Shown piece after piece: positions 1 to 7,031 of a stretch of 64,000 nucleotides of DNA; positions within the stretch are counted from its first letter, which is position 1; the number at the start of each line of letters is the position of its first letter. The notes beneath the pieces were generated by a model. It was not told the DNA's origin. It did no database searches and saw only the letters and a program-made list of their open reading frames with translations. This DNA comes from Pseudoxanthomonas koreensis_A (GTDB lineage: Bacteria > Pseudomonadota > Gammaproteobacteria > Xanthomonadales > Xanthomonadaceae). The DNA is taken from assembly GCF_041890415.1 (NCBI RefSeq), contig NZ_CP169056.1:1240001-1304000 (forward strand), in the 5' to 3' direction. Both the position numbers and the translations under genes were made by a program.

Positions 1-3000
1 GCGGGCCAGGACCTGACCGCCTACGCGGGGCGCGATCTGAGCGTGCAGTCGCAGGTGGGCCAAACGACCGGCCAGCTTCGGATCAGCGTTGAAGACAAGA
101 CTCGCGTGAGTACGGTGACCAGGACGCAGGCGTTGGACGTGCAGGCGCTGACGGCCGGCGGCAATCTGGCGCTGGGCGCGGGCCACGACGTCAACCTGGT
201 GGCCGCGGAGTTGAACGCCGGTGGCGCACTGACGGTAAGCGCCGGCCACGACCTCAACACCACCACCCTGACCACCGCCGATAGCAGCCACACCCTGGAG
301 ACGCGCAAGCGGTTCCGACAGACCACGACGACCCTGGACGAGACGGTGCATGGCGCCACGTTCAACGCCGGTGGCGACATCGGCCTGGTGGCCGGGCGCG
401 ACGTGAACCTGGCGGCGGCCACGGCGATCAGCGACCAGGGCGGGATCGCGCTGGCGGCCGGGCGCGACGTGAACCTGACCGCGGCGCAGGAGCAGCACGG
501 CTACACCCAGACCACGGTCAAGAAGAAGAAGAGCCTGCTGTCCAGCAAGACCACCACCACGCGGGAGTCCTACGACGACGGCTACGCCATCGGCACCACG
601 CTCAGCGGCGAGACGGTGGCGATCAAGGCAGACAATGCCGTGACAATCCAGGGTTCGGATGTGGTCAGCTCGCATGGCACGACCATCTCAGGTGCCCAAG
701 GCGTGGAGATCGTCAATGCCTACGACACCAGCACCACGGCATACGCCTCCAGCAAGAAGAAATCGGGTGTGTTCGGCAATGGCGGGCCCAGTTTCACGAT
801 CGGCAGCAAGAAGAGCGAGGTCAAATCCCAGTCGAACGGAAGCAGCGTCCGGGGTTCCGTCGTAGGCAGCCTTTACGGCGACACCACCATCGTGTCCAGC
901 GAAGGTGCCGTCCATGTCCAAGGTTCGGCCATCAGCTCGCCGGAGGGCGATGTCACCTTGCTGGGTCGTGCGGTCAACATCGAAGAAGGCCACGACACAT
1001 CGACTTACAAAGAATTGACCAGGACCAAGCAGAGTGGAGTGACGGTCGGTGCTTCAGCGCCTGTGGTCGACGCAGCTCTGTCCGCATACGATTCGGCCAA
1101 GACGGCGGGTAGGAGCAAAGACAATCGAGTCAATGCACTGGCTGCGGCCAACACCGCCTACGATACCTACCAAGCCGCTGGTGCAGTGGCTGGCGCAGCG
1201 AGTGGCGGTGGTCAGTCGGTCAACGTCTCGATTACCTACGGCAAGCAGCAGTCCAAGAGCGAACTGACAGCCACCAGCGATGGAGTGGTGGGCAGCACGG
1301 TCAACGCCGGAGGCCAACTGAACGTAGTGGCGACGGGAGGTGGAATGGACTCCGACGTGCGCATCTCGGGCTCGGATGTGTACGGCGGCACGGGAACGCT
1401 GCTGTATGCAGACGATGCCATTGACATTCAGGCTGCGCAAAGCACGTACAAACAAAAGACCGAAAATAATTCCAGCGGCTGGAACGCGGGCGTTGCGGTC
1501 AGCGGTGGCTCCAGCGGTTGGGCGGCAGGTATCACCGCAGGCGGGAATGTTGGCAAGGGCCATAGCGATGGTCAGACCATCGCCAACGTCAATGCGCACG
1601 TGGGCAGCGATGGAACTACGACACTTATCAGTGGCGGGACCACGACTATTCGCGGCGGTCAGGTCAGCGGCGATCGGGTCGAGGTGGATGCCGCCAATCT
1701 GGTGATCGAGAGCCTGCAGGACACGGAGACCTACGACAGCAAGCAAATGAACGCCAGCGCCCAGGTGACCGCCGGCTACGGCGTGTCGGTGAGCGCCAGT
1801 TACAACCAGTCCAATATCCAATCCGACTATGCCAGCGTCTCCGAACAGAGTGGCATCCTGGCCGGCGACGGTGGCTATGCCGTCAAGGTCAGGGGCAGCA
1901 CCGAGCTGATCGGCGGCATCGTCACCAGTACGAGCGAAGCCGAGGCCACGGGCCGGAACAGCTTCAGCACCGGCACCCTGGCGATTGCCGACATCCAGAA
2001 CCGCGCCGACTACGAGGGGTCTTCGTTTGGCCTGAGCGGCAGCATGGGCGTCAATGGCAAGGGTGAGCAGGGTCAACACCAGATGGCCCAGGGCGCGCCA
2101 GATGGCAAGGCGGGTGGAACTTCTGCCAGTAAATCGATCGGCTTTGGCATCGATGATGCTCACCAAAGCAGTACCACTCATAGTGGTATCAATACGGCGA
2201 ACATCACGATCACGGATGCGGCGGGTCAGGCGACCACCGGCAGGACCATCGACCAGATCAAGGCCGATGTGGCCACGACCACAAGCACGGATACGGTCGC
2301 CAAGGACAGTGGCGCGCTGAGCAACAGGTTCGATGCTGATGCGGTGCAGAGGGAGCTGGACCTGCAGGTGCAGGTGACGCAGGCGTTTGATCGGAACCGA
2401 CAGGAGGCCAAGGCCGAACTGTACGCGCATGCACAGGCCAAGCTGGACCAGGCTCGTGAAATCCGGATGGCCAATGGCGGTGTGGATACCGAAGAATCAC
2501 GACGCTTGGACGAGGAGGCGGCCGGCATCAAGAAGAACGCCATGTGGCTGGATGTCGTTGCGATGGGAATCTATGCCGGCCCTGATGCGAGCAATCTTCT
2601 GACCGGCGAAGCCATGACCCAGATCGATCTGGTACGCCGTACAGCCACGGCCCAGAGCAAGATCGTGGTGCAGCGGTGCGAGGCCAACGGTCAGAACTGT
2701 ACGAATTGGGAGGTGGACATTAGCGACGTTGCCGTGGGTGGCGACGGCAGTATCCATGTTTTCAACAATGGAATCTTCAACAAAGAGGAATACGCGCTGG
2801 CAACGGGTGCCAAACAGAATTCGAATGAAGCTAGTGCACAAGGCGTGTACTACATTCTTAATCCATATACTGGAAATCCAGTCGCGGAGATATTATATGC
2901 CGGCTATGACAAGTTGAATGATTTACTCGGTGGGGTCCTGCCATTGACTAGCGCCGAGAAGGCAAATCAAGTGATTATTGACATGGCTGGTCAGCAGGGC

Positions 3001-3465
3001 GGAGTAGTCAATAGTGTCAATCACAGTCGAGGCAGCATGACTTGGACGAATGCGATGCACGATCTTGATCGTCAAGACAGGATGGGTCTTCCCCTCAGTG
3101 TGATCCTATACAACGGTGCGGCAGCTAACGCGCAAGAGGCAGCCACTCTTGTCGATAAGATCGGCGACGACCGCGGTGAAATTTATCAATCGACCCACCC
3201 TACAGACATTGTTGGCAGGTGGATCGGTGGAAATCCAGCTACAAGTCAAAAGAATGACGGGAGCTTTCCTGATTCACATAGCTCCTACACTGCGGAACTT
3301 CCGCCGGAAGGGACCTATATTCAAGTGGGTGACGATCCAGGGAGTCGCGTGAATTTACGTGAGATCACGGACAAAAATTGGGGGCAAGGAAAATATAGTG
3401 TTCCAGCTTATGTGGCACCAAAGAAGAAGGAAGTGTCTAAGCTCAAGGAGAAGGGTGGTGAATAA
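1..3465 (+). CDS. Filamentous hemagglutinin / CdiA-like exoprotein, 3' part, with hydrolase-like C-terminal tip
   Basis: The frame is open from the first base, so this is the C-terminal 1154 residues of a larger two-partner-secretion exoprotein. Residues 1-790 are beta-helical hemagglutinin repeats rich in G, N, D, T and S, with recurring AGRDVNL-type units. A more helical, charged stretch follows at about 780-860. The last roughly 200 residues are a distinct tip: Ser1009 in NHSRGS, Asp1069 in HPTDIVG and His1093 in DSHSSY have the order and spacing of an alpha/beta-hydrolase triad, which suggests a lipase-like toxin. From about nt 2780 the base composition becomes AT-richer, as expected of an exchanged toxin module. 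The last 8 bases overlap the lipoprotein gene downstream. No VENN motif is visible. The hemagglutinin assignment is firm; the hydrolase assignment rests on motif order only. Confidence 0.85.
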   Translation, partial: AGQDLTAYAGRDLSVQSQVGQTTGQLRISVEDKTRVSTVTRTQALDVQALTAGGNLALGAGHDVNLVAAELNAGGALTVSAGHDLNTTTLTTADSSHTLETRKRFRQTTTTLDETVHGATFNAGGDIGLVAGRDVNLAAATAISDQGGIALAAGRDVNLTAAQEQHGYTQTTVKKKKSLLSSKTTTTRESYDDGYAIGTTLSGETVAIKADNAVTIQGSDVVSSHGTTISGAQGVEIVNAYDTSTTAYASSKKKSGVFGNGGPSFTIGSKKSEVKSQSNGSSVRGSVVGSLYGDTTIVSSEGAVHVQGSAISSPEGDVTLLGRAVNIEEGHDTSTYKELTRTKQSGVTVGASAPVVDAALSAYDSAKTAGRSKDNRVNALAAANTAYDTYQAAGAVAGAASGGGQSVNVSITYGKQQSKSELTATSDGVVGSTVNAGGQLNVVATGGGMDSDVRISGSDVYGGTGTLLYADDAIDIQAAQSTYKQKTENNSSGWNAGVAVSGGSSGWAAGITAGGNVGKGHSDGQTIANVNAHVGSDGTTTLISGGTTTIRGGQVSGDRVEVDAANLVIESLQDTETYDSKQMNASAQVTAGYGVSVSASYNQSNIQSDYASVSEQSGILAGDGGYAVKVRGSTELIGGIVTSTSEAEATGRNSFSTGTLAIADIQNRADYEGSSFGLSGSMGVNGKGEQGQHQMAQGAPDGKAGGTSASKSIGFGIDDAHQSSTTHSGINTANITITDAAGQATTGRTIDQIKADVATTTSTDTVAKDSGALSNRFDADAVQRELDLQVQVTQAFDRNRQEAKAELYAHAQAKLDQAREIRMANGGVDTEESRRLDEEAAGIKKNAMWLDVVAMGIYAGPDASNLLTGEAMTQIDLVRRTATAQSKIVVQRCEANGQNCTNWEVDISDVAVGGDGSIHVFNNGIFNKEEYALATGAKQNSNEASAQGVYYILNPYTGNPVAEILYAGYDKLNDLLGGVLPLTSAEKANQVIIDMAGQQGGVVNSVNHSRGSMTWTNAMHDLDRQDRMGLPLSVILYNGAAANAQEAATLVDKIGDDRGEIYQSTHPTDIVGRWIGGNPATSQKNDGSFPDSHSSYTAELPPEGTYIQVGDDPGSRVNLREITDKNWGQGKYSVPAYVAPKKKEVSKLKEKGGE

Positions 3466-3748
3466 GAAATTAATAGCAATTTCTATATCCTTATTATTTA
3501 CTTTATCTTGTACCTCATACCAACAATATGATGCTAGCAGTCCGGCAGTTTTGGTGAAATCCAAAGTTAAGGTTTGGATCAAGCCGGGCGCCACGGAAGA
3601 AGACAAACGAATCGTAGGTCGACAGTGCGGAGAAGATATTAGAAATGATGAGGAGTTAAGAAAGAAAGGGGCTTTAAGCAACGAGTGGTCCGCCGCATTT
3701 CGTTCGTGTATGGAACGTAATGGATATCGTCATTACAAGGACAAGTAG
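3458..3748 (+). CDS. Small lipoprotein, candidate immunity protein for the upstream toxin tip
   Basis: This is a 96-residue protein. I chose GTG 3458 because AAGGAG at 3445-3450 sits 7 nt upstream; a longer ATG frame from 3359 would begin deep inside the hemagglutinin gene without such a site. The N-terminus is MNKKLIAISISLLFTLSC, a signal peptide ending at Cys18. The lipobox is imperfect (Thr at -3), so lipidation is likely but not certain. The mature part is charged and carries two further Cys, in RQCGED and RSCMER. It overlaps the toxin gene by 8 nt, the usual layout of toxin and immunity pairs. A periplasm-facing lipoprotein would suit protection against a lipase-like toxin. No family is recognised; the immunity role is inferred from context. 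Confidence 0.7.
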   Translation: MNKKLIAISISLLFTLSCTSYQQYDASSPAVLVKSKVKVWIKPGATEEDKRIVGRQCGEDIRNDEELRKKGALSNEWSAAFRSCMERNGYRHYKDK

Positions 3749-3784
3749 TCGCCCCTGAAGAATCTGTGGACCGCTGCCCCGCCT

Positions 3785-3830
3785 ACACTGTCCGCAAGCA
3801 TTTTCCCAGCCATGAGCCAGGATTTTTCAG
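3785..3830 (+). repeat. Diverged partial copy of the 118-bp cassette repeat
   Basis: The stretch resembles the first 45 or so bases of the 118-bp repeat. The shared core is CTGTCCGC, then CCATGAGCC, then GATTTTTCA, with scattered differences between. It lies 43 bp before the full copy and 37 bp after the lipoprotein stop codon. It may mark an older cassette boundary. Confidence 0.55.
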
Positions 3831-3873
3831 TCGAACGGGAGGGTTTTTCAGGTGCTAAGCCGCGTGGCTTATG

Positions 3874-3991
3874 GTGTCCCGTCCACCCTGTCCGCGAGTG
3901 ACTTCCAAGCCATGAGCCGAGATTTTTCATCTGGATTTGGAGTCGTTTGGGGTGTTGGACTGCTTCGCCTTCCTGTCTTTTTCCTCTCGTC
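3874..3991 (+). repeat. 118-bp direct repeat, left copy
   Basis: This is 97% identical (3 mismatches in 118) to 6808-6925, in the same orientation at an offset of 2934 bp. It starts at GTGTCCCGTCCAC and ends at TTTTCCTCTCGTC. It shows no coding potential. With its partner it brackets a transposase fragment, an IS3-family element, a nuclease-type toxin tip and an immunity gene, so it is a natural substrate for homologous exchange or deletion of that cassette. Confidence 0.9.
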
Positions 3992-4107
3992 GGGTGATTG
4001 CGGGTGAACTTTTGTCCACTCATGGATGATTTCGCGCACGCCGCGCAGCCCGCCCGTGGACAGTCAGCGTTGCCCTTCGTGCGTCCCGTTGGAATCCCGG
4101 CCGCCGG
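3992..4107. other. Non-coding stretch between the left cassette repeat and the transposase fragment
   Basis: I see no credible gene here. It probably contains the outer end of the insertion sequence to which the downstream transposase fragment belonged, but I cannot place a terminal repeat with confidence because the other end of that element is missing. Confidence 0.4.
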
Positions 4108-4666
4108 CTACGGCGGGAACCACCAACCAGTGATCGCGCCATCCCAGATGCTTACGAACTTCGGGCCTCGCGTGGATTTGCGCTTGCCGCCCCAGACTTC
4201 CGCCGGCGTATGTCCGCCCAGGTGCTGATGCGGCCGCGCATGGTTGTACCAGCAGCGGAACTCGACCAGCTTGTGGCGCAAGTCGTCGCCATCGACGATG
4301 GCGATCCTGTCCAGATGCCGTTTGAGCGTGCCGAAGAACCGCTCGATACGCCCGTTCTGCCAGGGGCAATGGGGTTCGGTGGTTTGCAGCGTGATGCCCA
4401 GCAGCGCCATCGTTGCCTTCATCAAGTGCGAGTTGAAACAGGCCTCGTTGTCCACCCGGATGCGCGCAGGCAGACCGAACCTCCTGAACGCGCTGCACAG
4501 TTCCCGCAGGATCGTGGCGCTGCGCTTGTCGGCCAGGTCGGACAGCCGCAGGCAGGCCCGCGCGCCATGATCGACCACCCCCAGGATCATCCGCTGCCGG
4601 CCCGACAGGTCGGCCTTGCCGGTCAGGTCCATGGCCCAGATGCGGTTGCACGGTATCGGGCGGGGC
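4108..4666 (-). pseudogene. DDE (rve) transposase, N-terminally truncated at the IS3 junction
   Basis: The minus-strand frame reads in from the edge of the neighbouring IS element (…NRIWAMDLTG…) to a TAG at 4108-4110, about 185 residues. The catalytic triad of an rve integrase core is visible: Asp in WAMDLT, Asp in RVDNEA and Glu in NGRIERFFG, followed by the usual YNHARPHQHL tail. The N-terminal helix-turn-helix part is absent because the frame stops at base 4666, exactly where the IS3-family inverted repeat begins. ATG 4632 is the first in-frame start, but a protein from there would lack its DNA-binding domain. It is best read as the residue of an older element cut by insertion or recombination. 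The exact IS family is not determined. Confidence 0.8.
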
Positions 4667-4692
4667 TGACCTGCCCCCGCTGAGCCGTACCA
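4667..4692 (+). repeat. IS3-family left terminal inverted repeat
   Basis: It begins TGACCTGCCCCC and ends GCCGTACCA. It pairs with 5868-5892 apart from one substitution and a 1-nt gap. Confidence 0.85.
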
Positions 4693-4730
4693 CGTGAAGC
4701 TGTAAAGTCCGTCAACCCGAGAGGACGGAC

Positions 4731-4997
4731 ATGCGCAAGAGTCGCTTCACAACCGAGCAGATCATCGGATTCATCAAGCAGGCCGAGGCCGGCATGGCGG
4801 TGTCGGAACTGGGTCGCCAGCACGGCTTCAGTCCCGCCAGCTTCTACGCCTGGCGGGCCAAGTACGGCGGCATGGAGGCCGAGGACGCCAAGCGCCTGAA
4901 GGAGCTCGAGGCCGAGAACAGCCGGCTCAAGCGGCTGCTGGCCGACGCCCATCTGGATATCGAGGCGCTGAAGATCGGCTTCGGGGTAAAACGCTAG
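4731..4997 (+). CDS. IS3-family transposase OrfA (helix-turn-helix subunit)
   Basis: This 88-residue protein opens MRKSRFTTEQIIGFIK, the classic start of the HTH_Tnp_1 family. The helix-turn-helix lies at about residues 8-45 (GMAVSELGRQHGFSPASFY), followed by a leucine-rich coiled coil at about 50-78 that mediates OrfA/OrfAB contacts. It ends GVKR-TAG. The A-rich run TAAAAC at 4987-4992, just before the stop, is a plausible -1 slippage site that would join OrfA to the OrfB frame through KTLAPQ and make the full OrfAB transposase. It lies 65 bp inside the left terminal repeat and looks intact. Confidence 0.92.
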   Translation: MRKSRFTTEQIIGFIKQAEAGMAVSELGRQHGFSPASFYAWRAKYGGMEAEDAKRLKELEAENSRLKRLLADAHLDIEALKIGFGVKR

Positions 4998-5029
4998 CCC
5001 CGCAACGCAAGCGCGAGGCGGTCCTGCGG

Positions 5030-5863
5030 ATGCTCGACCAGACCGTGTTGAGCGAGCGCCGGGCCTGCCGCCTTGCGGGGCTGTCCCGCGATTCCTTCCG
5101 CCACCCGCCCGAGCCAACGCCTGCCACGCAGGCGCTGTCGGCGCGGATCATCGAACTGGCCCGGGTCCGGCGCAGGTTCGGCTATCGCCGCCTGCACGAC
5201 CTGCTTCGTCCGGAGTTCCCCGACGTGAACCACAAGAAGATCTACCGGCTCTACAGCGAGGCCAGCCTCGCCGTGCGCCGGCGCAAGAAGGTCAAGCGGC
5301 CACCGCTTGAACGGCAGCCGCTGGCGATCGCCACGGCACCCAACCAGGTCTGGAGCATGGACTTCGTCAGCGACGCCCTGGCCAACGCCCGGCGGCTCAA
5401 GTCTCTGACCGTGGCCGATGACTTCACCCACGAGTGTGTGGACATCACGGTGGACCACGGCATGGGCGGCGCCTACGTGATCCGCGTGCTCGACCAAGCC
5501 GCCTGCTTCCGCGGTTACCCACGGGCCGTGCGCACCGACAACGGACCCGAGTTCACCAGCCGGGCCTTCATCGCCTGGACGCAACGACACGGCATCGAGC
5601 ATCTGCTGATCGAGCCGGGTAAACCCATGCAGAACGGCTACATCGAGAGCTTCAACGGCAAGTTCCGGGACGAGTGTCTCAACGAGCACTGGTTCACCTC
5701 GCTGGCCCAAGCCCGCCAGGTCATCGCCGACTGGCGACGCGACTACAACGAAGTCCGCCCACACAGCAGTTGCGGTCGTATCCCACCGGCCCAGTTCGCT
5801 GCCAACCACCGAGCACAACAAGCCAACAACGCAGTAACCTTCAACCCTGGGCTTTATCAGTAA
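5030..5863 (+). CDS. IS3-family transposase OrfB (DDE catalytic subunit)
   Basis: The protein has 277 residues from ATG 5030. The frame is open further upstream to the OrfA overlap, so the working product is probably the -1 frameshift fusion spanning 4731-5863. It has an HTH_21-like segment, then an rve core with Asp in WSMDFVSD, Asp in RTDNGPEF and Glu in NGYIESFNG, so the catalytic triad is complete. The tail YNEVRPHSSCG is standard for the family. It stops 29 bp before the right end of the element. No frameshift or internal stop is visible, so the element may still be active. Confidence 0.92.
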   Translation: MLDQTVLSERRACRLAGLSRDSFRHPPEPTPATQALSARIIELARVRRRFGYRRLHDLLRPEFPDVNHKKIYRLYSEASLAVRRRKKVKRPPLERQPLAIATAPNQVWSMDFVSDALANARRLKSLTVADDFTHECVDITVDHGMGGAYVIRVLDQAACFRGYPRAVRTDNGPEFTSRAFIAWTQRHGIEHLLIEPGKPMQNGYIESFNGKFRDECLNEHWFTSLAQARQVIADWRRDYNEVRPHSSCGRIPPAQFAANHRAQQANNAVTFNPGLYQ

Positions 5864-5867
5864 TCAC

Positions 5868-5892
5868 TGGTACGGCCAGTGGGGGCAGGTCA
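5868..5892 (-). repeat. IS3-family right terminal inverted repeat
   Basis: Read on the minus strand it begins TGACCTGCCCCC and continues CTGGCCGTACCA, matching 4667-4692. The toxin-tip fragment begins immediately beyond it. Confidence 0.85.
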
Positions 5893-6394
5893 TCTGGAAA
5901 CAGATGGAAGCATTCAGAATGTATTCCAAGTTCCGGCTGGCTCCAAGAACAACTGGAGTCGGGCTATCAATGGTTCACTAGAACCGAACGCGGCTTATAA
6001 GTTGGACAATGGGTATGTTTATGTGACCGATACGGCTGGTCGTGTCAAGGGTGTTGAGGGTGAACTAAGTTTAAGCAAGATGGATCGCAATGCTCATCAG
6101 CAGTGCGTCGTCGGGAAATGTGGTAATGCTGGTGATGAAGGTGGTCATCTGATCGCAGCAAGCTTGGGTGGCGCGGGTGATCGAATCAACCTGGTTCCAC
6201 AGGCGTCGACGTTAAATCGTGGTGATTGGAAGGCAATGGAAAATCATTTGCGTCGTGCTATTGACAATGGGCAATCAGTTAGCGTGAAAATAGATCTAAG
6301 TTATCCTTCTAGTGGCGGGTCGAGGCCTAATCGATTCCAAGTTACGCCTATAATTGATGGCAAGCCCCGTCCCCCAATCATATTCAATCAATAA
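5893..6394 (+). pseudogene. Displaced CdiA/FhaB toxin tip, His-Asn nuclease type, 5' end replaced by IS3
   Basis: The open frame begins inside the IS end and gives about 165 residues of toxin from LETDGSIQN. The core is GDEGGHLIAASLGG followed by RINLVPQ and LNRGDWKAME. This matches the DNA/RNA non-specific endonuclease family found in YeeF/CdiA-type toxins, with His (codon 6146-6148) as the likely general base and Asn in INLVPQ as metal ligand. A GTG at 5879 within the IS could start translation, but no ribosome-binding site precedes it. No secretion module is attached, so it is an orphan tip that could be reconnected to the main gene by recombination. Base composition is AT-richer than its surroundings. 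Its immunity gene follows after 3 nt. Confidence 0.8.
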
Positions 6395-6397
6395 TTT

Positions 6398-6793
6398 ATG
6401 AATACAGAAGAAGCTTACAAATTAATTGCTGCTTCCATCTTAGACGTTGTGGATGGTAGTGATTGGGAGATAGCTAGCTCTACTACACAAATTCTGGCTA
6501 GGTCCACGCGTACTTATTATCGGCGTGTCGAGAAAAGTGGACATGTTGCTGAAAACGATAGATTCCCGTCTTTCGAGATTGCGGGAGAGGCATCGGAGGC
6601 GTTCATATTCTTAAGGGATGACTTGCTCCACACAACTGGAGAGCGTATTTGGGGGATGATGTTTACATTATTTCCTACAGGAAAATTCAAAATTGAGTAT
6701 GATTATAATAAGCCGGAAGGTTATACAGAGACCGATGAGATGATTACTGGGAGCGAGATCAATGCCTCGCTCTCGAAATTAGGAAAAGGCTGA
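6398..6793 (+). CDS. YezG-like (DUF600) immunity protein for the nuclease toxin tip
   Basis: This 131-residue cytoplasmic protein has no signal peptide. It starts MNTEEAYKLIAASILDVV, a helical start typical of the YezG/DUF600 immunity family. The diagnostic strand pattern FTLFPTGKFKIEYDYNKPE is at about residues 86-106. In Bacillus, YezG-type proteins neutralise YeeF-type nuclease toxins, which matches the nuclease tip only 3 nt upstream. The gene is AT-rich and ends 14 bp before the right cassette repeat. Keeping an immunity gene beside a broken toxin would still protect the cell against siblings carrying the active toxin. Confidence 0.75.
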   Translation: MNTEEAYKLIAASILDVVDGSDWEIASSTTQILARSTRTYYRRVEKSGHVAENDRFPSFEIAGEASEAFIFLRDDLLHTTGERIWGMMFTLFPTGKFKIEYDYNKPEGYTETDEMITGSEINASLSKLGKG

Positions 6794-6807
6794 GAGGTTG
6801 TCCCGTT

Positions 6808-6925
6808 GTGTCCCGTCCACACTGTCCGCGAGTGATTTCCAAGCCATGAGCCGAGATTTTTCATCTGGATTTGGAGTCGTTTGGGGCGTTGGACTGCTTC
6901 GCCTTCCTGTCTTTTTCCTCTCGTC
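6808..6925 (+). repeat. 118-bp direct repeat, right copy
   Basis: This is the partner of 3874-3991 with 3 mismatches, same orientation. It begins 14 bp after the YezG-like stop codon, and the core genome resumes beyond it with the acyl-CoA dehydrogenase operon. Its position after an immunity gene mirrors the left copy, which also follows an immunity gene, as expected of a cassette-end repeat. Confidence 0.9.
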
Positions 6926-7031
6926 TGTAATGACCCAGTGATTGTTACTCTTGAAGGCCGACTGGTGATCAGGGCTCCCTAGTGTCCGTCACAAGGATAC
7001 AATCGCAACCATTCCCGTCGAGGCGCCTGAC

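Larger units (their letters stand above)
4667..5892 (+). mobile_element. IS3-family insertion sequence, complete (1226 bp)
   Basis: It is bounded by imperfect terminal inverted repeats that both begin TGACCTGCCCCC and share GCCGTACCA further in. It encodes orfA and orfB in the -1 frame arrangement typical of the family. The terminal sequence resembles the IS407 group, but that placement is from memory. No 3- or 4-bp target duplication flanks it (left GGC, right TCT). Both neighbours, a transposase on the left and a toxin tip on the right, are truncated at its ends. This suggests a deletion or recombination after insertion. Confidence 0.9.

Noticed and set aside
4632..4632. ATG 4632 as start of a complete transposase
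   Set aside because: The in-frame codons upstream (NRIWA) are conserved family sequence, so the protein continued further and was cut by the IS junction.
5879..5893. GTG 5879 as a true start for the nuclease tip
   Set aside because: It lies in the IS terminal repeat and has no ribosome-binding site. The frame is open by chance across the junction, so the tip is recorded as a truncated gene.
6951..7003. TTGAAG and TACAAT as promoter of the acyl-CoA dehydrogenase operon
   Set aside because: The hexamers are 41 bp apart, far from the usual 16-18 bp, so they do not form one promoter. TACAAT alone is too weak a basis for a call.
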